Shown here piece by piece: positions 7,301-15,150 of a DNA stretch of 21,252 bases (the first letter of the stretch is position 1; every line of letters begins with the position of its first letter). Location of the stretch: the IMG/VR virus record IMGVR_UViG_3300036719_001735, positions 1-21,252 of that record, one strand, 5' to 3'. The position numbers were made by a program, and so were the translations under genes. This DNA is from a virus. The notes beneath the pieces are model-generated. The model was not told the origin of the DNA and searched no databases. It saw nothing but the letters and a program-made list of their open reading frames with translations.

Positions 7301-10300
7301 TTCCAACCCAAATCGGTGATAAGATCCCAATCAACAGGGGTTGATTGAAGCAGATCAATCAGGTTTCGGTTGGACAACGCCTCGGCCAAGAACTCTAGTG
7401 GGTTGTTATCTCTAAAAGCGTACAGGTCTTTGACCAAAGCGTCTCCAGAGAACCCAAAGTCTGAGGCCTTCCGATCTCCAACCTGCGCTAAAGTAACGTC
7501 CATAATGCGTTGAATATTTTCCTTGATAGAAGCCCCACTTTGGATACCCTTAGCGGTAGCCGCGTGAACGGACTCATGCAAAATAACGTGAGCCAAGCGC
7601 ATGGGCTTATTTAAAACCCTAGAGCTGATGACGATATGATCTGAGTCGAAGGAGTACCAACCGTCAGCGTTGACGCCGTTTTCTTTTATTTGTTTTTCAT
7701 CAACGATCTGAATCTTGAGATTGCCAATCATCGACTTGAGACGGTTGCTCATAAACCGATATACTTCTCCAGGCACACCATCAAAATCAACTTTAATCCG
7801 ATCAAGAGCTGACCCAACGGTCGTAGTTTTAATCGGGGTATATGATCCAGAATTATAAAATTCTTTGTCGGCATCTTGATCAGAAACGACCGCGGTCGGA
7901 GAAACAGTCTCCTCCATGATCAGAGGTTTTGCGGCCGACCGTACGTTGGCTTCAGTTTTAGGAGGCTTGTTCTTCGCCAGATAAGCGGCCACAGCCTTTT
8001 TGCTGATCGTCGGCTTTCCTTGAGCCTCTGACTCAAGGTCTCCGTACGGATAATCAATGACTCGTTTGTCCGTAACCTTTTGGCCTTCCGCTGCGGATAC
8101 TTCCGCCCGTTTGCCGTAGTTCTCTTCCATGAAAGCCTCAAAGGCTCCCTTCCTCGGAGAGAATCCCAAGCTCTTGGCAATCTCAGTGTATAGTTTGCGA
8201 AGACGATCAAGGATCGCTTTCTGAAACTTTTCGAACGTCGTTTTTGGAACGAGGTTCTGCGTCTCTTTAATTAGCCAAGCTGCGCCTTGTTCAGCCACCC
8301 ATTCTGTGAAGCTGCGATAATAGTCCCCCGTCAACTGCCTGTTTACAAAGGCAGCCTTCATGTAAACGGACATGGGGTACTGCTTTGACGCGGACTTAAC
8401 GTACTCTTCGTAAATGCTGGCTTTCAACCCAAAGGAAGAAAGAAGACCGTTAACAAAATTAGGGTCGGAAGCATTCACGTTTGAATTAGATAGGGTGTAA
8501 ACAATAGCTGCGCGGTTGGCCGCGCTTGGATTACGAAGTCTGGTATACTGCTTGATGATTGCATCAAGCACAGATGGAGGTGCCTTAGCCAGATACACTT
8601 CTTCCACGGGATGCATAAGTTCGTGGAACAGGGTATGAAGCATTTTAGTTTGGCGGTTTTGTCCAGTGCCAAACTCCTCCTGTAGGGCCTCTGGATTTAC
8701 AGTAAGACGGAACTGCTTCGGAGAAAGGACCAAGGAGCTCCCGCGACTTGTCCCTCCGGTCGGAACCATGAGTTTCATTTCCATGCCAGGAAACATGCGG
8801 GAATGAATTTCTCCCAGCACGTCTATAGCTCCGGGGATAATGCTCTCTAGTCTGTTGTAGTCGTCACGGGCAACGGTGATGATTGAGGTGGCTTGACCCG
8901 GCGCTTGGGTCTGAACCTGAAAACCGTTTATCCCGGCACCGAATGTAACAGGCACTGTCTTGCGGCGGGATACCTGCTTTGTGAAAGGCTGTTCGCCAGG
9001 AGTAACTCCGGGCTCTGCGCCCGTTCCAAACTCCATGGGATCAACTTCTGGAGTTTGCGGGGCCGGGGCTGCTCCCGCTGGAGTAGGTGCTGTCGGAGCA
9101 GGTGGCGGCGCTTTGGTCGGAGTCGGTGCGGGGGCTGGAACAGGAGCCAATGCCCCCAGCGCAACGGATCCCGGATTGTACCGAGGAACCGCTATCGTCC
9201 CAGTCTTCTGACCAGCCTTAACCTTGTTTCCAACAAAAGACGTAAGCTGCTGACGGAAGTCAGATCCCAAGGTATCGATCTGATTATCGGTCAGACCCTG
9301 ATCCTTTAGCCAATCGCGATACTGAAGATCGGCAGGCTTGACCTTCTTTTTAGAAATTTGAAACAGCGCTTTTTCCAAATCGCTGCCAAAGGTCAGAGTG
9401 AACGACCCCTGCTGACCGTAATTATAATTCCACTTTCCGAGCTGGAGATTCTTCGGAAGAGAGGGCGGGGAAGGGGCCGCAAACAGTTCAATACCCGTCA
9501 CAGGCTTCGGAGCCGGTGCAGGTTCCGGTTGAACAGGCGCGGTAACTTTCGGCGCAGGAGCAAGAGGCTCTGGCTGTGTTGCTGTTGGAGCCTGACCTTG
9601 GACCGTGGGCGGAGGTTCAACCCCAGCAACCGGCTCAACACCAGCCACGGGCTCAACCCCAGCAACCGGCTCAACACCAGACACAGGTTCGGTGCCGGCC
9701 GCTCCAGGTTCACCTTCGGGAGGTTCTGCGCCACCGGGTTCCGTACCGCCCGGTTCGCCTTCCGGTGGTGGCTCAACGCCAATCTTCTTGGCCACATTCG
9801 GAGGAGGCTCTGCACCAGCGGCAGGTTCGCCTTCTGGCTCACCTTCCGGAGCCTTGCGGTTAGGGCGTGAGAGAGCGCCACCGGCACCGCCAAGCAAGAA
9901 GCCTGTTCCGCCACCGAGGATGGCGGCATTAATGATTCGATCTTGGACCTCGGGACCGAACTCAAAGAACTTCTCTGGGTTGGCCTGCATGATCTCAAGA
10001 GCGTCTTGCACGGCTTCCGTTGGAGCTTCCGCTAAACCGCCTTCTATGCCCCGCTTAGCAGAGTTGAGCAGACGAGACGGACCACCCGGCGCCCCGAGTC
10101 CTGGGAAGGCACGCAGCAACAATCGGCCAGCAATAACGTCCGCGGCCGTCTGTCCGGCAGCGGCACCAGCAGCAGCCGGGAGGTTTGTCTCCTCAAACTT
10201 CTTCCCCTCTTCCATCTGTGCTTGAATGTTGCCGCCAATGTAGCTTGGAAACATCGAAAGACCGGCGCCGATAAGAGCACCCGCGCCAGTCCCGACACCG

Positions 10301-10755
10301 GGAATAACGGATCCAGCAAGAGCACCTGTGGCAGCAGCCGCGCCCATGACACCCATGGACGGAAGAGATTGGCTTATGCCTTCATACAAATACTGACCCG
10401 CAGATACCGGACCAGTGACATCCTTGTAGCTGGAGACCGCAGGTTGATAGCGTTCGGCAGTGTCCTGCATGCGCTCTTCGGCGCTGCGCTGCATTTCCTT
10501 GCCGGTCTCTTCCGCACCGGCTGCGTACAAGAGACGGCCAATGCCGGTCTCAGTGGAGGACTTTAGGCTCTCGATACCAGCCTTAAAGCCGCTGATCCTT
10601 GGACCACGGCCCTTGATTTCAAGGGCGAAGTCTGCCTTGTCCGTCTTGGAATCCTCGCCGCCATACTTGTTCCAAAGAGCATCAATAAGCTCATCATCTT
10701 TCATCTCGCGAAATTCAGGGAAAGCTTCGCGATACTGCTTCAGAAGGTTGGCCAC
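4348..10755 (-). CDS. Giant polyvalent protein with two zincin peptidase domains and LPD38-like region
   Basis: A 2135-residue protein starting at GTG 10755, with AGAGGA 7 bases upstream. Visible order: a short N-terminal motif (EFREMKDDELIDALWNKYGG, about 14-33); Gly/Ala-rich hydrophobic stretches at about 131-175 and 273-295; a Pro/Glu/Gly linker at about 301-430 with a hexapeptide repeat; a small domain at about 438-515; a second Pro/Ala linker at about 535-575; zincin domain 1 with HELMH at 711-715 and a downstream SFTEWVAEQ (Glu818); zincin domain 2 with HESVH at 1060-1064 and NPLEFLAE (Glu1121); a helical region with DYFPFYRFVG near 1468; and an LPD38-like region from about 1630 to 1900. 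Such multidomain polyvalent proteins are known to be carried in virions and delivered with phage DNA. It follows the ejection-like genes with a 3-base gap. Peptidase substrates are unknown: wall, head or host protein are all possible. Confidence 0.88.
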   Translation of the reverse strand: MANLLKQYREAFPEFREMKDDELIDALWNKYGGEDSKTDKADFALEIKGRGPRISGFKAGIESLKSSTETGIGRLLYAAGAEETGKEMQRSAEERMQDTAERYQPAVSSYKDVTGPVSAGQYLYEGISQSLPSMGVMGAAAATGALAGSVIPGVGTGAGALIGAGLSMFPSYIGGNIQAQMEEGKKFEETNLPAAAGAAAGQTAADVIAGRLLLRAFPGLGAPGGPSRLLNSAKRGIEGGLAEAPTEAVQDALEIMQANPEKFFEFGPEVQDRIINAAILGGGTGFLLGGAGGALSRPNRKAPEGEPEGEPAAGAEPPPNVAKKIGVEPPPEGEPGGTEPGGAEPPEGEPGAAGTEPVSGVEPVAGVEPVAGVEPVAGVEPPPTVQGQAPTATQPEPLAPAPKVTAPVQPEPAPAPKPVTGIELFAAPSPPSLPKNLQLGKWNYNYGQQGSFTLTFGSDLEKALFQISKKKVKPADLQYRDWLKDQGLTDNQIDTLGSDFRQQLTSFVGNKVKAGQKTGTIAVPRYNPGSVALGALAPVPAPAPTPTKAPPPAPTAPTPAGAAPAPQTPEVDPMEFGTGAEPGVTPGEQPFTKQVSRRKTVPVTFGAGINGFQVQTQAPGQATSIITVARDDYNRLESIIPGAIDVLGEIHSRMFPGMEMKLMVPTGGTSRGSSLVLSPKQFRLTVNPEALQEEFGTGQNRQTKMLHTLFHELMHPVEEVYLAKAPPSVLDAIIKQYTRLRNPSAANRAAIVYTLSNSNVNASDPNFVNGLLSSFGLKASIYEEYVKSASKQYPMSVYMKAAFVNRQLTGDYYRSFTEWVAEQGAAWLIKETQNLVPKTTFEKFQKAILDRLRKLYTEIAKSLGFSPRKGAFEAFMEENYGKRAEVSAAEGQKVTDKRVIDYPYGDLESEAQGKPTISKKAVAAYLAKNKPPKTEANVRSAAKPLIMEETVSPTAVVSDQDADKEFYNSGSYTPIKTTTVGSALDRIKVDFDGVPGEVYRFMSNRLKSMIGNLKIQIVDEKQIKENGVNADGWYSFDSDHIVISSRVLNKPMRLAHVILHESVHAATAKGIQSGASIKENIQRIMDVTLAQVGDRKASDFGFSGDALVKDLYAFRDNNPLEFLAEALSNRNLIDLLQSTPVDWDLITDLGWNPEYSFAIKKDEWSLWRVFVDAIRRLLRVTDKEGWEAVSALEAVLLPYQNAEFLTKAIREGRYSGVSGQPISVRMVSETPADIATSTPSDIESIRKKIFAAAPDARGGFRKFVDKVQELYKEGGWKALSDAFVREAQDKYVYLKRLDDRFVAAMKAAGNTVAAGFDGRMALAARLSSYASMLDRENTLAKLNTLLLHGGVPVYVVKDPNNPLDGIIKIEGKGGGLTFLKDLQKSGKLMNWAEYAVAKRVLGSYQNKNLEFQITPQEAQAIVDLYGQDPEIVNAYNQYQEFNKSVIKLAVDSGRLSEKDAENLLEYMDYFPFYRFVGEDGRYNGPVNAKSLLSPSKIMQAKGGTELIQGDPVDMILKNVQFWLGASQKNISARKIYTMSQALGEGRQLSFSKAEQEAMLDEMFGGDAKAMRAYMQREKMLRPGEIEGTYFVDGQERRIALSNPDVAEALLATDAPLPDIFKGIFGTFTTGYRELVTRSPEYILSNVIRDSVSQWVTSGVSFNPLRAIRNVYDFMRQRENNEKVLALMQYGVIGGYKSVPELDDATKLMNPNFNPTKGGIYVPKNGKVLTDIIARAWNTLGDFSDASDAASRMEIFDKVYKETGDEYEAAFRAQEAMNYRKQGRNALLKYLTVMVPFVNGRIQGLDVTLRAFGPKAIAYTGVKGAYLFGVAMALQAMFGDDEEYKQLPEYVRYGSLPIPLKVLGLGDSGFLAVPKPFEMGFVFQTIPEVIYQAMLGNVETRNIARLVGEQLASTFGLSLTPQVLSPIVETFIQNRSNLTGLPIVTEAMKNLPRELQYTSATSDIVKDVGSVTGLSPVQLEALIKGYTGQIGTSLFGIIDGMYRATTGRGVDKDWTQYPVVQKFLKTEQNTNPQGVSDVYRLSAEIQGLTTAINTFIAQGSADKALALIEKNEGLLGMKQTISGLRTNLNMLSRQERMVVNNDQISQDDKEQQIKALREARRTIGQAMTESIKYTEK
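9614..9685 (-). repeat. Four 18-base tandem repeats in the giant gene
   Basis: Four head-to-tail 18-base units (from 9614, 9632, 9650 and 9668) encode the hexapeptide Glu-Pro-Val-Ala/Ser-Gly-Val four times at residues about 357-380. Units 1 and 3 and units 2 and 4 resemble each other most, suggesting duplication of a 36-base pair. They lie in the proline-rich linker, where copy number should be free to change. Confidence 0.85.
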
Positions 10756-10758
10756 GGA

Positions 10759-12225
10759 TTATTCCTCTGGGCTGCTCTCAGACGAAGAACGACTTTGAGG
10801 CATTCCTACGTTAGGCTCAAGGGATAGTCGTTGCTGTTTATAATACTCGTCCAGTTTTTGTTTTAGGAAGATGTCTTCCTTTATTTTCCGAGCTTCGGGC
10901 TTGAGCTTTAACAGTTCAGGCTGGTTGTTCTTTTGGTAGTCTGTCCAAGCCTTCTGAGCCATTTCACTGGCCCGTAGACGTGCCAATTGATCACGGCGTG
11001 CAGCATCCTGTGCGGCAAGGATTGGAAGAGCCGCCTGACGATTAGTCATCGCCTGATAGTACGGTTCCTGCATTGCAAGGCGGCGCTCCTGCAATTGATA
11101 CTCCCGCTGCGCCAAGTCACGGCGCACAGCGGCATCCTCGTCGCGGCGGCGTTGCTGTTCCAAAGCGACGAAAGAAGCAAGGCCCGCTTGACCACCCTGA
11201 CCAATGTTGGTGATGGCGTTCGAGCTTTTGCCTCCGGCAATAGCAAGACCGGCCTGCATGAGGGCAAGCCAAATATTTTCCTGACGAGCGGCTGCGGCCT
11301 TTGCTTCGCGTTCGGCTTTGATGTCGGACAGGTTATCTGCTTTTGGAGAACGAGTCCCGCCCCCTTCCTGATCCCGACTTTTTGGAAGCGGCGGAGCCTT
11401 CTTCTCTTCCGCACGGCGAGCCCGCTCAGTCTCCGCGGATTCGGAGCGCATCGGGGCTTTGCTGGGAAGAGGCTCTTCGGGAGCATTAAATTGAGGACGA
11501 CCCATAACGGCGCCCGGAATCTTAGAAAGATCCGGAAGCGGGTTTGAAAAAAGACTTCTGCCACCGCCTTCAGGTACGGGAAGATCGGTCATCGCAAACC
11601 CAAGACCGGCCGGATTTACAGGGGTATCCATGCCGTCCGCTGGGCGATAACCCGGCTCCCGATAAAGTCGAGCAAGGATGTTGTCCTTCGGCAAAGAAAA
11701 TTCCGGATTATCCATGCCGGGGGAGCCCATGTTTGATCCCATAGGACTACCGTAGATCTCAGGCTCAGTGCCACGGGCAAACATCGGCTGACCACTGCGG
11801 CCGCGCAGACCGATGGCAGAACCAATGCCTTGGCGCAGACGGCTCCATGCACTCGGGGCCATCACTTCCCCACCTTCTTGGAAACGCGGCAGCATACCCA
11901 TCTGAGCCATGCGCTGCATCTGCATCGCCTGCATTTGCTGCGGATTCGGCTGGGGCTGCGGAACCATGCCGGGGGCCGTGGCCGGAGGACGATACATCTG
12001 CGGACGCTCGCCTTCGGCAAACGTCTGATAGTCGCTGTTCTCGTCGCGGTTCTGTTCAAGAAGCTGACGCGCAAGACGCTCGCGCTCTGTGCGGTCGTCC
12101 GTAACCTCGCCGCCTTCAACGTAGCCCGCGACGTCGTCCATCAGACCGGACGTGATACCGACCCCCTTAGACGAACGCTTCGGGGCCTTCTTCTTAAACA
12201 TTGGACGGGCGAGAACGCGGCTCAT
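10759..12225 (-). CDS. Probable internal virion (DNA-ejection) protein, 488 residues
   Basis: The start is set at ATG 12225 because GTGAGG lies 5 bases upstream; the ATG at 12261 would overlap the previous gene. The N-terminal half is disordered, rich in Met, Gln, Pro and Gly, with a basic start (FKKKAPKRSSK) and two EGGEV motifs (37-41 and 117-121). After a charged Arg/Glu/Ala stretch comes a hydrophobic segment at about 316-350 (NIWLALMQAGLAIAGG, then NIGQGGQAG), a pattern I associate with aquatic phage virion proteins. The rest is a long charged helix likely to form a coiled coil (about 355-465). It lies between the Gln-rich protein and the giant protein with gaps of 7 and 3 bases. By position it matches the ejection-protein slot of short-tailed phages; no enzymatic motif is seen. 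Confidence 0.7.
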   Translation of the reverse strand: MSRVLARPMFKKKAPKRSSKGVGITSGLMDDVAGYVEGGEVTDDRTERERLARQLLEQNRDENSDYQTFAEGERPQMYRPPATAPGMVPQPQPNPQQMQAMQMQRMAQMGMLPRFQEGGEVMAPSAWSRLRQGIGSAIGLRGRSGQPMFARGTEPEIYGSPMGSNMGSPGMDNPEFSLPKDNILARLYREPGYRPADGMDTPVNPAGLGFAMTDLPVPEGGGRSLFSNPLPDLSKIPGAVMGRPQFNAPEEPLPSKAPMRSESAETERARRAEEKKAPPLPKSRDQEGGGTRSPKADNLSDIKAEREAKAAAARQENIWLALMQAGLAIAGGKSSNAITNIGQGGQAGLASFVALEQQRRRDEDAAVRRDLAQREYQLQERRLAMQEPYYQAMTNRQAALPILAAQDAARRDQLARLRASEMAQKAWTDYQKNNQPELLKLKPEARKIKEDIFLKQKLDEYYKQQRLSLEPNVGMPQSRSSSESSPEE

Positions 12226-12230
12226 AGAGG

Positions 12231-12236
12231 CCTCAC
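12231..12236 (-). promoter_or_regulatory. Ribosome-binding site fixing the 12225 start
   Basis: GTGAGG on the minus strand, 5 bases before ATG 12225 and overlapping the stop of the upstream gene. It favours the 488-residue form over a longer one. Confidence 0.75.
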
Positions 12237-13600
12237 TTATTTCCCAAGAGATTGTACGCACCGAGGGCCGTGATCCCTAGACCCGCGGCTTGCGAAATCG
12301 GCGAAGCCGATGGAGCCGTGGACTGCGCAATCGTCTGCTGCGTGGACGGCGCACCTTTGTAGATGTCCGACATGAAGGAGATACGCTGGAACGGCTCGTA
12401 CTGCGCTTGCAGAGCGGTGGCGCGTTGAGCATCGAGCTTCCTCTGTTCGAGGGCTTGGAGCTGACCGCCGACGTTGTAGAGGAACGACACGTCGCCTTGG
12501 CCGAGGCCCGAGGCCGCTTGACCGAGGTTCTGGAGCTGAACGCCCAAGCCACCAATGCCTGCGCCTGCCGCTTGCTGAAGTTGGCCGGCCGAAACGTAAG
12601 ACTGGCCAAGAGCCTGACCCGCCTGCAAACCAAGGTTGCCTGCCTGCAAGCCGAGCTGGCCAGTGGACTGACCGATGTTCTGGGCCAACTGACCGATGTT
12701 GCCGTAGGTCTGCGCGGCCATGTTGCCGAGCGAACCAATGTTCTGACCCGCCTGCAAAGCAGCATTTGTCTGAAGCTGACCGGCGCCAAGCGCCAGATTG
12801 CCAGCCTGCTGCATGCGAGCCTGCTGGTTCTGGAAGGCGTTCATCGAAGCCTGCTGCGCTTGCAGGTAGTTCTGAGCGTAGTCGGCCTGTGCCGTGCGGG
12901 CCATCTGATCCTGCACGTTGCGCTCGTATTCCGAACGCTGGATGCCTTCACGCGAACCACCGAAGGCACCCGAACGAACAGCCTGCGAAGCAAGCTGAGC
13001 GCGGCCGATGTCGGCCTGACGGCGCATTTCGCGAAGCGTGTTTTCAGTGACGCCCTGCTGGTACGGATTCATGTACCCATAGGCCATCGTCGGATCGTAG
13101 CCCTGCGCACCAGCGAAGCCCGCCGTTGCAGCGCCCGTGCCGTAGATGTTGGAGATATCAGAACCGTACTCTTGATATCCGCCACCCGTCGTGGCCGCTG
13201 TGCCAGCGATGCGGGCCGCTTCCGTGCCGTAGCCAAGACCAAGCGAAGAGAGGCGTGCGGCTTGGTTGATGCCCGAACCAGCTTGGCCAAGCGCGTAGTT
13301 CTGCGCTCCTTGCAGGGCTCCCGTAGCCTGCATGCCGTACATGGGGAGACCGGCATAGAAACCACCGGCCTGCTGGATAGCGTTACCGGATTGTGTCAGG
13401 AAGGGGAGGTACGCACCAACCCCGAACTGCGCCATCTCAACGGCTTGTCGCTGCTCCGGCGAAAGACCCGCAATCTCCATTCCGGGGATGTTGACCGGGA
13501 TCGATCCGCGCTCTTTGGCGAGCTGAAGCAGACCAAGCTTATAAGCTTCGATCTCTGGGGCTTCGCGAACGATTTGCGTTTGGGTTGTAGTATCCGCCAC
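12233..13600 (-). CDS. Gln/Ala/Gly-rich probable internal virion protein
   Basis: A 455-residue protein starting at GTG 13600 with AGAGGG 7 bases upstream and a 2-base gap from the previous gene. Residues 1-175 include several Gly/Ala/Tyr-rich stretches. Residues about 177-220 form the best conserved-looking core (YMNPYQQGVTENTLREMRRQ then SGAFGGSREGI), a pattern I associate with aquatic phages. Residues about 240-370 are a long series of degenerate Gln-Ala-Gly-Asn-Leu-Gly repeats suited to an extended helical or bundled structure. The C-terminus has a small hydrophobic end (GLGITALGAYNLLG). It contains no catalytic motif. Position after the nozzle-type protein suggests an ejection or internal core protein that could help build the DNA channel into the host. 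Confidence 0.72.
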   Translation of the reverse strand: MADTTTQTQIVREAPEIEAYKLGLLQLAKERGSIPVNIPGMEIAGLSPEQRQAVEMAQFGVGAYLPFLTQSGNAIQQAGGFYAGLPMYGMQATGALQGAQNYALGQAGSGINQAARLSSLGLGYGTEAARIAGTAATTGGGYQEYGSDISNIYGTGAATAGFAGAQGYDPTMAYGYMNPYQQGVTENTLREMRRQADIGRAQLASQAVRSGAFGGSREGIQRSEYERNVQDQMARTAQADYAQNYLQAQQASMNAFQNQQARMQQAGNLALGAGQLQTNAALQAGQNIGSLGNMAAQTYGNIGQLAQNIGQSTGQLGLQAGNLGLQAGQALGQSYVSAGQLQQAAGAGIGGLGVQLQNLGQAASGLGQGDVSFLYNVGGQLQALEQRKLDAQRATALQAQYEPFQRISFMSDIYKGAPSTQQTIAQSTAPSASPISQAAGLGITALGAYNLLGNK

Positions 13601-13602
13601 GA

Positions 13603-15123
13603 TCAGGCCCTCTTTTCGAGATCATTCATGAGTTTGTAGAGCTTCTTGGCACCCTCGTGCCGGCTACCATTGCCTGCTCCACGAACGGCTTTGGCCGTCA
13701 AAACAAACTCACCGTCGCTCAGCATGGCCGGGACATCGTCGCTTGTTCCTGTGCCGGGACCAGAGATATGTCCGCCTGCCGCCGCATAACGATAGCCGGG
13801 ATATGCCGGGGACAGCGTCGGAATCGTGCGAACCGGAGCGACAGGTTGCGCTTGGAAGTTCGAAACATTGAAGCCGTACTGGGCCGGGTTCTGCTGCAAG
13901 AGCTGCACGCCCGTTGGTCCTTGGACCAAGGACGGCTGATTCTGGTCCTGCTTTCCGGAACCGCCAAGAGCCAAGCCCGCAGCCCCTGCCAAACCTGCCG
14001 CAATCCACGGGTTCTTGAGGGCGCTGCCAACTCCACCGCCAAACAGATTGCCTAGTCCACCAGTGACACCCGCCGCGTCGGCATTAACAGCCGCTTGACT
14101 AACCGGGGCCGAAACCGCACCTGACATGACATCGGGACGAGACAGTGGGGTTGGGATATCGGGGCGAATAGATCCCGCTGGAGCAGCGGTTTGCGTTCCA
14201 CGGACTATTTCACCCGCGCCTTCAAGCCCGGACCCCGCTCCAATGCCCGTGGCTTCAGCGGCCGCAGCCGCGCCTTCGGCTCCTGTCGCTCCGCCAGAGA
14301 ACAAGCCGGACAGTCCACCCGGTGCAAACTGAGACGCGGCATACCCGCCGAGACCACCAAGGGCCGCGGACAAAAGAGCTTGCCCCGGCTTCTGACCAGC
14401 AATCAAGCCACCGACACCCGCGCCAACCGCACCAAGAATGGTGCTGCCGGCCGTCGCAGCAGCAGCTCCGGAGAAGCCGACAGCGGCACCGAGTGCAGGG
14501 CCAATGCCGGGGATAAAGCTCAAGGCCACCGGAAGGATAACCGGCGCAGCCTTCTTCAAGAAGTTGCCGACCTTGGACCAGAAGCTTTTGTATTCAACAA
14601 GACCCGTTGCCGGGTTGATCGTACCTGCGCCACCGGACGCTTTCAGCATGGCAGCTTCACGCGGCGTGATGTGCGCCAGCATCGTGTCACCGTGCCGACC
14701 AGCTTTCGCCACCTTCTTGGCCATATTGACCAAGCCGCCCTTGGCAAATTGCTGCGGGGCTTCTTCGCCCTGCATGGCGGTGACGATCATCTGACGGAGG
14801 ATGCTGTAGAAAGTCGGGATGTAATCAGCAGGAAGATCGCCGGGTTCAACAATGCCGCGCGAAATCAGATTGCGCACAGACTGCTTATAGTTCCCAGCGT
14901 TCTGCATGATGTAGTCAACGCCGCCGAGGAAGTCCTTCAACTCAGGCAGCGAAAACTCTTTAAGATCGTCGGACAGCTCGCGGAGCTGGGTTATCTCATC
15001 CTGAGATACTTTGGTCAGCAGACGGCCAAGCGTTGCCGCTTCTTGGGCGGACAAGGCTCCGATGGCTGGTTCTTCTGCCCCGCCGGGGGCCATGCCGCTA
15101 GGAAGTGCTGCGATACCCTGCAT
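13603..15123 (-). CDS. Probable ejection protein with glycine-zipper region and conserved C-terminal motif
   Basis: I choose ATG 15123 (506 residues) because GAGGA lies 8 bases upstream; a TTG five codons earlier is less likely. Residues about 25-115 are helical and charged. Residues 126-178 contain FAKGGLVNMAKKVAKAGRHG, then LAHITPREAAMLKASGG and TINPATGLVEY. Residues about 185-390 are strongly Gly/Ala-rich with hydrophobic stretches at about 192-260 and 373-389, fit for membrane insertion. The C-terminus (about 450-506) has GGHISGPGTGTSDDVPAMLS and DGEFVLTAKAVRGAGNG, a motif I associate with phage tail and virion proteins, including tape measures. A role in forming a pore through the host envelope is plausible; tape measure function is less likely given the short-tailed gene order. 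Confidence 0.72.
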   Translation of the reverse strand: MQGIAALPSGMAPGGAEEPAIGALSAQEAATLGRLLTKVSQDEITQLRELSDDLKEFSLPELKDFLGGVDYIMQNAGNYKQSVRNLISRGIVEPGDLPADYIPTFYSILRQMIVTAMQGEEAPQQFAKGGLVNMAKKVAKAGRHGDTMLAHITPREAAMLKASGGAGTINPATGLVEYKSFWSKVGNFLKKAAPVILPVALSFIPGIGPALGAAVGFSGAAAATAGSTILGAVGAGVGGLIAGQKPGQALLSAALGGLGGYAASQFAPGGLSGLFSGGATGAEGAAAAAEATGIGAGSGLEGAGEIVRGTQTAAPAGSIRPDIPTPLSRPDVMSGAVSAPVSQAAVNADAAGVTGGLGNLFGGGVGSALKNPWIAAGLAGAAGLALGGSGKQDQNQPSLVQGPTGVQLLQQNPAQYGFNVSNFQAQPVAPVRTIPTLSPAYPGYRYAAAGGHISGPGTGTSDDVPAMLSDGEFVLTAKAVRGAGNGSRHEGAKKLYKLMNDLEKRA

Positions 15124-15131
15124 ACCTAATG

Positions 15132-15136
15132 TCCTC
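15132..15136 (-). promoter_or_regulatory. Ribosome-binding site fixing the 15123 start
   Basis: GAGGA on the minus strand, 8 bases before ATG 15123. The alternative TTG start at 15138 would place this site inside the coding region. Confidence 0.7.
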
Positions 15137-15150
15137 AATTGGGTAAAAGC

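Noticed and set aside
12290-13639. A 449-codon open frame on the plus strand opposite the Gln/Ala/Gly-rich gene
   Set aside because: Its product is an Arg/Leu-rich sequence without domains. It mirrors the repeated Gln, Ala and Gly codons of the minus-strand gene, which rarely give stops in antisense, and it lacks operon context.
13917-13933. Odd 17-base palindrome GTCCTTGG-A-CCAAGGAC
   Set aside because: It lies inside a coding region and encodes ordinary residues. No second copy was noticed, so an operator or attachment site is not supported.
14191-15129. A 312-codon plus-strand open frame opposite the 506-residue ejection-like gene
   Set aside because: It is basic and low in complexity, starts without a ribosome site and overlaps a gene with a conserved C-terminal motif; it is a composition effect.
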